A DNA stretch of 64,000 bases, taken from positions 248,001-312,000 of the forward strand of contig JBEBGL010000003.1 in the NCBI GenBank assembly GCA_040081465.1, given 5' to 3'. The translations under genes were made by a program, and so were the position numbers. Origin of the DNA: UBA668 sp040081465. GTDB lineage: Bacteria > Actinomycetota > Acidimicrobiia > Acidimicrobiales > Ilumatobacteraceae. Positions 57,304 through 64,000 of this stretch are shown one piece after another. The stretch's first letter is position 1; every line of letters begins with the position of its first letter. Below the pieces are notes generated by a model. That model was not told the origin of the DNA and searched no databases. It worked only from the letters and a program-made list of their open reading frames with translations.

Positions 57304-58953
57304 ATGACTCTCCACGTTCGCTGGCTTGGCCGCGTTCCGTACCGCGAGGCGTTGGCCGTTCAGCAGGCAATGTTTGCGAATGGTCGCAACGATCACCTGC
57401 TACTGCTTGAGCATCCGCACGTGTTCACGCACGGTCCGCGCGCCGACCTCGCCACCAACGTGTGCGTAAGTCCTGCTTCAGTGAACGCCGAGTTGGTCGC
57501 TGTCAAGCGCGGCGGCGACGTGACTTACCACGGCCCTGGGCAACTCGTCGGTTACCCAATCGTCAACGTCGCGAACACGCTGGGCGCTGCCGATCACGTG
57601 TGCACCATTCAGCGCGTGCTGGTCGCGACGCTGCAAGAGCTCGGTGTTGACGATGTGGGCTGCTTGCCGGACTACCCGGGAGTGTGGGTTGGCGTTAGCA
57701 GCAGCAACCCGCGCAAGATTGCGGCAATCGGCGTGCGGTTGGCAAACGGTCGAACAATGCACGGATTTGCGTTGAACGTGTGCCCAGACATGCGCTACAT
57801 GCGCGACTACATCGTTCCATGCGGTATTGGCGATAAGCCCGTAACGTCGCTCGCCGAGGAAGGCGTCATCGCCGACATGCAGCACGTCGTCGATGTCGTT
57901 GCGCGCCATGCTGGCGACGCGTGGGGTGAACCAGAGCGTCAAGACGTTGCGTGGAAGATCAGACCGGAGGAATTGGCCCCGTTCTCGCGCGGTGAAGGTT
58001 CGGCGCTGGGAGTTCGGGCGACGGCACGACTGCAGCAGGCGGGTGTGAGCGAAGGCCTCGCCATCGAAAGCCGCAAGCCCGATTGGTTGCGGCCCAAGGT
58101 CAAGTTGGGTGCGGATGTCTTGCAGCTGAAGAAGACGGTGCGCGACCACGGCTTGGTGACGGTGTGCGAAGAAGCCGGCTGCCCGAACCTCAGCGACTGT
58201 TGGGCCGACGGAACGGCAACGTTCATGGTGTTGGGCGATCGTTGCACGCGCGCATGCGGCTTCTGCTTGGTTGACACACGCAAACCGCTTGCTCCGTCCG
58301 CCGACGAACCCACTCGAGTTGCTGCCGCAATCTCGACGATGGCACTTGATCATGCGGTGTTGACGATGGTCGCGCGCGACGACCTAGCCGACGGAGGGTT
58401 TGCACACGTCGCCGCGTGTGTGCGTGCGATCCGGGCCTCGAGTTCGCGGACGGTCATTGAGACGCTCGTCAGCGATGCTCGTGGCGACGACGCTGCGTTA
58501 CACCTGCTCTTCGACGATGCCGCTTGCCGCCCCGATGTGTTCAACCACAACATCGAGACCGTTGCGCGACTGCAGCGCGCGGTGCGCCCGACTGCTGGCT
58601 ACGCACGCAGCCTGTCGGTGCTCGCACGCGCGAAAGCGGCAGGGATGGTTGTCAAGACCGGGTTCATGCTTGGCCTCGGCGAAACCGACGACGAGATCGC
58701 CGGGTTGCTCGTCGACCTCGCCGCGATCGGCGTCGACATCGTCACCATCGGTCAATACCTGCGGCCAACCGACAATCACCTACCGGTTGCGCGTTGGGCG
58801 GATCCGAGCGAGTTCGACGGGTGGAAGGCGGCGGGTGAAGCGATGGGCATCGGGCATGTTGAGGCCAGTCCGCTAACACGCAGCAGCTACCACGCCAAGC
58901 AAGCCGCAGCGGGCATCGAACTGGGAACTACGACGGCCGGATCGTTCGTCTAA
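57304..58953 (+). CDS. fusion: octanoyltransferase LipB - lipoyl synthase LipA
   Basis: A single 549-aa frame. Residues 1-215 are LipB: RGGDVTYHGPGQLVGYPI, Lys138 in KIAAIGVR, and catalytic Cys173 in VPCGIGDKPVTSL. Residues about 235-549 are LipA: auxiliary-cluster Cys288, 293 and 299 (VCEEAGCPNLSDCW), radical-SAM Cys314, 318 and 321 (CTRACGFC), and the C-terminal RSSY at about 526-529. No stop or frameshift separates the parts. Both activities look intact: octanoyl transfer to E2, then sulfur insertion. It follows the E2 gene by 17 bases with no strong ribosome site, so it is probably coupled. Separate lipA and lipB genes are the usual state. Confidence 0.94.
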   Translation: MTLHVRWLGRVPYREALAVQQAMFANGRNDHLLLLEHPHVFTHGPRADLATNVCVSPASVNAELVAVKRGGDVTYHGPGQLVGYPIVNVANTLGAADHVCTIQRVLVATLQELGVDDVGCLPDYPGVWVGVSSSNPRKIAAIGVRLANGRTMHGFALNVCPDMRYMRDYIVPCGIGDKPVTSLAEEGVIADMQHVVDVVARHAGDAWGEPERQDVAWKIRPEELAPFSRGEGSALGVRATARLQQAGVSEGLAIESRKPDWLRPKVKLGADVLQLKKTVRDHGLVTVCEEAGCPNLSDCWADGTATFMVLGDRCTRACGFCLVDTRKPLAPSADEPTRVAAAISTMALDHAVLTMVARDDLADGGFAHVAACVRAIRASSSRTVIETLVSDARGDDAALHLLFDDAACRPDVFNHNIETVARLQRAVRPTAGYARSLSVLARAKAAGMVVKTGFMLGLGETDDEIAGLLVDLAAIGVDIVTIGQYLRPTDNHLPVARWADPSEFDGWKAAGEAMGIGHVEASPLTRSSYHAKQAAAGIELGTTTAGSFV

Positions 58954-58958
58954 CCGGC

Positions 58959-60284
58959 ATGCGCATCGACGACACCGACCCCGACGAACTGGACGACGAT
59001 CTCGATGACGATGGTCGACCGCGTTCGGGTCCAGGTTCGCGTCGCCGAAAGTTGGCCGTGCTCGCCGGCGTGGCGCTCGTGATTGCGGGCGGTGTCGCAG
59101 GGACGGTCGCACTTACAGGAAGCGACGAGCCGGCTGCCGACGTGTCGAGCTCGACAACGATCGAGTCGTCCGACGAGCCCGCACCTGGGGACGACAAGCC
59201 GGTCGTCGATGTCGGCCCCAATCCGAACGGGTTTCCCGATTACGGCAGCGACTACATGGGCCCGGCGCTCGAGTTGATGTATCAACGCACCACCGACGCT
59301 GGCATTCGCTTGACGTTGCAGAACAGTGGCGACTGGCAGAACTTTGCACCCGTGGGCGAGGGTCGCGTCATAGATCCCGGCTTCGGGGGAGGTGTCATTG
59401 AGGTTGCCGAAACCGTGGTGGGTATCGCGCCTCCCGACATGCCGCCAGGCACCGGATCAGAGGTCGGATGGACGCCGCCAGCTTGGTGTAGTCCGATCGG
59501 CGGCTTTCGACTGACGATGTTGTTTCAAGACGCGATCGGTGTCTCGAACGGAAGTCGCTACGACGAACCACGCGACGGTGTATCGGTCACGTTGTTCAGC
59601 AGCGGCTATGCCGAAGGTGTTCCGTTTCGCGCGCTCGTGTTGAATGTCGCCGACGACGTGGTCAGCGCAACTGCGACTTGGGAAGACGATGCAACCGACA
59701 CCGCGATACCAGCGAACGGTTGGGTGGTTCTCGCTACACCCGGCCAGGCGAGCGGCAAGTTCGACATCGTGCTGCAAACCGCCGAGGGCGAGCGCGCGAT
59801 TCCGTGGGACGAGTTGCCGCAAGATGGCGATCTCACGTGGCAGAAGGACTGCTCGCCACCGCCGCCGGAACTTCCGCAGCCCGGCGAACAGCCAGACGAC
59901 GCAGACGCTGCCGAGGCTGATGTGCGCGCCAACTTCATCGCACTGTTCGACCGCGATGCGGTATTCGAGGAGAGAGCTGAACAATTACTCGACGACACAA
60001 CTGGCGTTCAGGATGCGCTCGATCAACTGGCGGCTGGCGGTTTCGCTGATGCCGCACAGACCTCGGCCCGAACGATGACCGATCTCGTTTTTGTTTCGCC
60101 GGACGAGGCGTGGTTCAGGTACGACCTCGAGACTGTGTTCGCTGACTTTCCGAGTCGGTTCGGTATCGCGTACCTGATCGACGGCGAGTGGAGAATTGCG
60201 CGAGCTGTGATTTGCCAGGACTTCGCACTTGCTGGCGTCTACTGCAACCCGCCAGTAAATGACATCTACCCCGCTCAGGGCTGA
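58959..60284 (+). CDS. hypothetical membrane-anchored protein with acidic N-terminus
   Basis: A 441-aa protein. The first 25 residues are very acidic (DDTDPDELDDDLDDDGR). A single helix (LAVLAGVALVIAGGVAGTVAL) follows, then a Ser/Pro-rich linker and a large outside domain with PASTA- or MTB12-like features: MYQRTTDAGIRLTL, and later ANFIALFDRDAVFEERAEQLLDD, typical of mycobacterial low-molecular-weight antigen-like domains. Conserved Trp and Cys residues suggest disulfides. Function unknown. It starts five bases after the lipB-lipA stop and is probably co-transcribed. Confidence 0.75.
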   Translation: MRIDDTDPDELDDDLDDDGRPRSGPGSRRRKLAVLAGVALVIAGGVAGTVALTGSDEPAADVSSSTTIESSDEPAPGDDKPVVDVGPNPNGFPDYGSDYMGPALELMYQRTTDAGIRLTLQNSGDWQNFAPVGEGRVIDPGFGGGVIEVAETVVGIAPPDMPPGTGSEVGWTPPAWCSPIGGFRLTMLFQDAIGVSNGSRYDEPRDGVSVTLFSSGYAEGVPFRALVLNVADDVVSATATWEDDATDTAIPANGWVVLATPGQASGKFDIVLQTAEGERAIPWDELPQDGDLTWQKDCSPPPPELPQPGEQPDDADAAEADVRANFIALFDRDAVFEERAEQLLDDTTGVQDALDQLAAGGFADAAQTSARTMTDLVFVSPDEAWFRYDLETVFADFPSRFGIAYLIDGEWRIARAVICQDFALAGVYCNPPVNDIYPAQG

Positions 60285-60296
60285 CTGCCGCGTCGC

Positions 60297-62759
60297 CTAT
60301 GCGCGTGGTCTTTCGTTGGTCGGGTCGAAGAGGGGTTCGGCGCCAACAGTTGCCGCGACTATCTCGCCGAAGACCTTGATGAACACCTTTGTGCCAGGCT
60401 TTTCGAACTGCGGACGCACGTAACCCAGCGCGACGCTCTTCTCCAAGGTGAAGCTCCAGCCGCCCGAGGTTGCGAGTCCGATGTTGCTCGCCTTGTCACC
60501 GGCACCGTCGAAGATCGACGAACAGAACGGAACGTCGGCATCGCCGTCGGCGTCGAGCGTCATCGGCACGAACCTCCACGCAGAACCTTTCGCCTTCTCG
60601 GCGACTAGTGCTGCCTTGCCGACGAAGTCAGGCTTCGTCAGGTCGACGAAACGATCGAGCGATGAATCGAATGGCGAGTAGCCAATCTCGATGTCGCCCT
60701 TCCACCCGCGGTAGCCCTTGTCGAGTCGCAGGCTGTCGACTGCGTAGATGCCAAAGTCGCGAATTTCGTATTGCTCGCCTGCCGCCCAGATCGCCTCGTA
60801 GAGCGCGAGCAGTTGCGCGTTCGCCGCGTGTAGTTCCCAGCCGAGTTCGCCGACGTAGTTGACACGCAGCGCACGCACGGGTCCGACAGCCGTCTCGATG
60901 TCGCGCACCGACAACCACGGAAAGGACGCGTTGTCGAGCGGAGAGCTTGTTACCTGTGCGAGAACGTCGCGCGAACGCGGACCAACTACGACCAGCGAGC
61001 CGTAGTCGGCGGTGACGTTGGTGAGCGTGACTGAACCGTCGGCGGGCAATGCGGCTTCCAGTACGTCGAGGTCGTGCCACTCGGCGCTCGCTGCACCAAC
61101 CGCGTAGTAGTGCTGTTCGGCGAGCTTTGTCAACGTGAACTCGCTGAGCACTTTGCCATCAGGCAGCAGTGCGTAGCAGAGCGTGACGCGACCGGTCTTA
61201 GGCAGCTTTGTGCACAGCAGGTGATCGAGGTATGCCTCGGCGCCGGGACCTTTGATCTCGATCTTGGTGAAGCCAGGCATGTCGAGCACAGCAACGCGGT
61301 TGCGCACGGCCGCGCATTCCTCCGCAACACGCTCGCGCCAACCGTTACGCCGGAAGAACGACAACGAATGATCGGTAACCGCGTTCGCGGTGGCGATACC
61401 TGTGTCGAACCACGTCGGCCGCTCCCATCCGCCACGCGCTGCGAAGTATGCGCCTTTCGCCATCAGCGTCTCGTGCAGCGGCGATGTGTACGACGGGCGA
61501 CCGGCGGGACGCTCTTCGAACGGAAACCCCATTGCGTACTCGTTCTGGTAGACCTCGATGGCCTTGTCGATCGTGTACTGCGTGGTTGCGTATTCCTTGT
61601 AGCGGCGACGATCGATCGACCAAATGTCGATGGCTGGTCGGCCCTCGAGAATCCATTCGGCGATTGCCTTGCCCGCGCCCCCGCCTTGCGCGATACCGAA
61701 ACTGAATGTGTTGCAGTGGAAGAAGTTGCGCAACCCGCGCTCGGGGCCGAGGTACGGATTGCCGTCGGGTGCGTAGGGGATCGGGCCGTTGACGACGCGC
61801 GCAATTCCCGCGTTGCCCAGCACCGGCACTCGTTCGCCAGCATCGAGAATCTGCGGCTCGAGTCGCTCGAGGTCTTCGCTCCACAACTGGTTGGCGAAGT
61901 GGTCGGGAATCGCGTCCTGCCACATGGCGGTCGCCTTCCACTCGTACGGACCGAGGATGAAGCTGTTGCGTTCCTGGCGAAGGTAGTAACTGGTGTCGGG
62001 GTCGCGCAGCAATGGCAGCGGCGTCTCGCGCGCGGCGAGTTCGGGAATCTCTTCGGTGACGTAGTACTGGTGCGACATGTGGGCGATGGGCAGGTGGCGG
62101 CCGATCAGGCTCATCACCTCGGCAGCGCGATAGCCGGCAGCATTGACGACGATCTCACAATCGATCGTGTTCTCTTCGCCGTCGGCTGTGCGTGAGGTGA
62201 CGGTCCACGAATGGTTCGCGTGTTGCGTCAGTCCGACAACGCGTTCGAAGCGGCGCACACGTGCGCCCATCGCACGCGCGGCGCGGGCCATCGCTTGCGT
62301 GACTTGCGAAGGGTCGATGTCGCCGTCAAGCGGATCCCACAGTGCGCCGACTAGGTCGTGGGTCTCCACCAACGGGTACCGATCGACGAGTTGCGCGGGG
62401 GTCAACATGTCGTAACCCATGCCCTGCGCGTTGGCCATGCTGGTGACGTGGCGGAACTCGGCGAAACGTTCGTCGCTGTGCGCCAGGCGAACCGAGCCGG
62501 TCACGTGGTAGCTGATGGGCGAGTCGGCGTCCTTGGCGAGCTCACGGTAAAGGGCAGCCGAATACGACTGCACTTTCATAATGCTCCAGCTGGTGCTGTA
62601 CGTCGGAACGTTGCCGGCGGCGTGCCAGGTGGAACCGGATGTCAGCTCGTCGCGCTCGAGCAGCAGCACGTCGGTGCAGCCCATCTTCGCCAAGTGATAC
62701 AGCGTGCTGCAGCCCGCGATACCCCCACCAATGACGACGATTCGTGCCTGCTCATTCAT
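60297..62759 (-). CDS. FAD-dependent oxidoreductase fused to GcvT domain (dimethylglycine/sarcosine dehydrogenase-like)
   Basis: An 820-aa protein. The N-terminal DAO domain has IVVIGGGIAGCSTLYHL and LTSGSTWHAAGNVP, where the His binds FAD covalently in the family. The FAO_M middle region follows. The C-terminal aminomethyltransferase (GcvT) domain includes LNYVGELGWELHAA-like sequence (RVNYVGELGWELHA) and LRLDKGYRGWKGDIEIGYSPFD. This architecture oxidises N-methylated glycines and passes formaldehyde to tetrahydrofolate. ATG 62759 is 8 nt after TATCTT. The divergent neighbour is a paralog, so the pair may act on related amines. Confidence 0.9.
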   Translation of the reverse strand: MNEQARIVVIGGGIAGCSTLYHLAKMGCTDVLLLERDELTSGSTWHAAGNVPTYSTSWSIMKVQSYSAALYRELAKDADSPISYHVTGSVRLAHSDERFAEFRHVTSMANAQGMGYDMLTPAQLVDRYPLVETHDLVGALWDPLDGDIDPSQVTQAMARAARAMGARVRRFERVVGLTQHANHSWTVTSRTADGEENTIDCEIVVNAAGYRAAEVMSLIGRHLPIAHMSHQYYVTEEIPELAARETPLPLLRDPDTSYYLRQERNSFILGPYEWKATAMWQDAIPDHFANQLWSEDLERLEPQILDAGERVPVLGNAGIARVVNGPIPYAPDGNPYLGPERGLRNFFHCNTFSFGIAQGGGAGKAIAEWILEGRPAIDIWSIDRRRYKEYATTQYTIDKAIEVYQNEYAMGFPFEERPAGRPSYTSPLHETLMAKGAYFAARGGWERPTWFDTGIATANAVTDHSLSFFRRNGWRERVAEECAAVRNRVAVLDMPGFTKIEIKGPGAEAYLDHLLCTKLPKTGRVTLCYALLPDGKVLSEFTLTKLAEQHYYAVGAASAEWHDLDVLEAALPADGSVTLTNVTADYGSLVVVGPRSRDVLAQVTSSPLDNASFPWLSVRDIETAVGPVRALRVNYVGELGWELHAANAQLLALYEAIWAAGEQYEIRDFGIYAVDSLRLDKGYRGWKGDIEIGYSPFDSSLDRFVDLTKPDFVGKAALVAEKAKGSAWRFVPMTLDADGDADVPFCSSIFDGAGDKASNIGLATSGGWSFTLEKSVALGYVRPQFEKPGTKVFIKVFGEIVAATVGAEPLFDPTNERPRA

Positions 62760-62785
62760 GGCATGTGAAGATAGGCGAAATCACT

Positions 62786-64000
62786 ATGACTGACCTCCCC
62801 AGCTCGGCCCGTGTAGTCATCGTCGGTGGTGGAATCGTGGGCTGCAGCATCGCGTACCACCTTGCGCTGCGAGGGGTGAACGACGTCGTGCTGCTTGAGC
62901 GCAAGCAGCTGACCAGCGGCACCACTTGGCACGCAGCCGGATTGGTCGGCCAGCTACGAGCGACTCACAACCTGACCCGGTTGGCGCAGTACACCACCAA
63001 CTTGTTCTCGACTCTCGAGCAGGAAACGGGGCAGGCAACCGGGTTCCACCAGCGTGGCTCGGTTCTCGTGGCGCCAAACAAGGAGCGCTTGGAAGAGATC
63101 ACGCGCGGTGCATCGATGGCGCGAGTGTTCGGCGTTGAGGTCGACATCATCGGTCCGTCCGAGATCAAGGAGTTGGTGCCACTCACCAACGTCGACGATC
63201 TAGTCGGTGGCGTGTACGTGCCCGGCGATGGTGTGACGAACCCAGTCGACACCACGCAGGCGTTGGCGAAGGGTGCTCGCGCCCGCGGAGTTCGCATCGT
63301 CGAGAACGCGAAGGTGTCGCGCATCATCGTCGAGAACGGTCGCGCTGTTGGTGTTGCGTACGAGATCGACAGCGACGTCGGCGAAATTCGTGCCGATGCA
63401 GTGGTCAACGCGGCTGGCATGTGGGGGCGCGAGTTAGGCGATCAGGCGGGAGCAGTCGTTCCGCTGCACGCGGCGGAACACTTCTACATCGTCACCGAAC
63501 CGGTCGCGGGAATCTCGCCAAGCATGCCGACGCTGCGCGACCCGGAAGGTTGCGGGTACTTCAGAGAAGACACGGGCAAGTTGCTGATCGGTTGGTTCGA
63601 GCCCGTGTCGAAGCCGTGGGGGATGACCAAGCCCGGCGGAGCAAGCGGCATCCCCGAAGAGTTTGCTTTCGGCACGTTGCCAGAAGACTTCGAACACATC
63701 GCGCCACTGGTGGAAGCGGCGACGCACCGCATGCCGATTCTCGCCGAGACAGGTATCCGGCTGTTCTTCAACGGTCCCGAGTCGTTCACGCCCGACGACC
63801 GTTATCTGCTCGGCGAGTCGCCGGATGTGAAGAACCTGTTCATGGCGTGCGGCTTCAACTCGATCGGCATCCAGTCGTCGGGCGGTGCTGGCAAGGTTTT
63901 GGCCGATTGGATTCTCGATGGCCACCCGCCGATGGACCTGTGGGACGTCGACATTCGGCGCGTGATGCCGTTTCAACGCAACGCGAGTTACCTGCACGAT
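62786..64000 (+). CDS. FAD-dependent oxidoreductase, DAO-type, cut by window end
   Basis: A frame from ATG 62786 is open for 405 codons to the last base and continues beyond. The start MTDLPSSARVVIVGGGIVGCSIAYHL is a Rossmann FAD site, with LTSGTTWHAAGLVGQ as the covalent-FAD region and GFNSIGIQSSGGAGKVLADWI later. It is similar in layout to the divergent protein at 60297-62759 and belongs to the dimethylglycine/sarcosine dehydrogenase group. A C-terminal GcvT domain would be expected outside the window. The start codons of the two genes are 26 bases apart. Confidence 0.9.
   Translation, partial: MTDLPSSARVVIVGGGIVGCSIAYHLALRGVNDVVLLERKQLTSGTTWHAAGLVGQLRATHNLTRLAQYTTNLFSTLEQETGQATGFHQRGSVLVAPNKERLEEITRGASMARVFGVEVDIIGPSEIKELVPLTNVDDLVGGVYVPGDGVTNPVDTTQALAKGARARGVRIVENAKVSRIIVENGRAVGVAYEIDSDVGEIRADAVVNAAGMWGRELGDQAGAVVPLHAAEHFYIVTEPVAGISPSMPTLRDPEGCGYFREDTGKLLIGWFEPVSKPWGMTKPGGASGIPEEFAFGTLPEDFEHIAPLVEAATHRMPILAETGIRLFFNGPESFTPDDRYLLGESPDVKNLFMACGFNSIGIQSSGGAGKVLADWILDGHPPMDLWDVDIRRVMPFQRNASYLHD

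Noticed and set aside
61074..62195. A 373-codon open frame on the plus strand
   Set aside because: It is antisense to the FAD oxidoreductase-GcvT gene and has His/Arg/Val-rich shadow composition with no domain.
1..64000. tRNA, rRNA, CRISPR, IS elements, prophage or toxin-antitoxin genes
   Set aside because: I looked for cloverleaf-like segments, regular spaced repeats, transposase motifs and small paired genes and found none I could support.

Overview
The window looks like a chromosome segment of a high-GC actinobacterium, most likely from Acidimicrobiia (Ilumatobacter-like). This placement is an inference from several traits: homodimeric AceE, a SUF operon with a Rieske ferredoxin, a mycothiol-type MDMPI protein, secreted proteins with triple LDTR repeats, GTG/TTG starts, and many start codons lying 6-8 nt after a -10 hexamer (apparently leaderless mRNAs). 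Gene density is very high: no gene-free stretch reaches 300 bases, and several convergent genes share bases of their stop codons. I saw no tRNA, rRNA, CRISPR array, insertion sequence or phage gene.

Layout. 1-6 kb: 3' end of an unknown CDS, a secreted SGNH-like protein, an MBL-fold hydrolase, a MauE-like membrane protein, a [3Fe-4S]-type ferredoxin and a surface metallopeptidase. 6-15.6 kb: SUF iron-sulfur assembly in two facing transcripts. The first is sufB, a methyltransferase, a small Cys protein, sufD, Rieske, sufC and a YbaK protein (plus). The second is sufC2-sufS-sufU-nucleoside hydrolase-DUF2889 (minus). Three SUF promoters carry related palindromes. 15.6-27.3 kb: metabolic and envelope genes (PLP decarboxylase, desaturase, MBL hydrolase, amidase, CAP protein, a GT2-methyltransferase fusion, HlyIII, acyl-CoA dehydrogenase, MDMPI protein, and an alpha/beta-hydrolase lacking its Ser nucleophile). 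27.3-49.5 kb: a surface-polysaccharide locus with galE, nucleotide-sugar enzymes, GT2 glycosyltransferases, methyltransferases and a Wzm/Wzt exporter. It is interrupted by aceE and rnhA. 49.6-53.2 kb: SDR, MarR/YceI pair, VOC protein, TIGR01777 epimerase and DUF2277. 53.2-60.3 kb: a thioredoxin-like lipoprotein whose CxxC is written UGA-x-x-Cys, then lpd, an E2 acyltransferase and a LipB-LipA fusion. 60.3-64 kb: two divergent FAD oxidoreductases of the dimethylglycine/sarcosine dehydrogenase type, the second cut by the window end.

How the genes fit together. SUF supplies Fe-S clusters, including those needed by the LipA half of the fusion. LipB-LipA lipoylates the E2 subunit, which works with Lpd and AceE as the pyruvate dehydrogenase complex. 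The polysaccharide locus builds and exports a decorated glycan.

Main novel points: (1) a probable selenoprotein at 53245-53856 with a SECIS-like hairpin; (2) a shared operator on three SUF promoters and two SufC paralogs; (3) a LipB-LipA fusion; (4) widespread leaderless promoter geometry, with divergent gene pairs whose -10 boxes interlock on one TA step; (5) a recurring coiled-coil plus basic C-terminal tail on unrelated polysaccharide enzymes.
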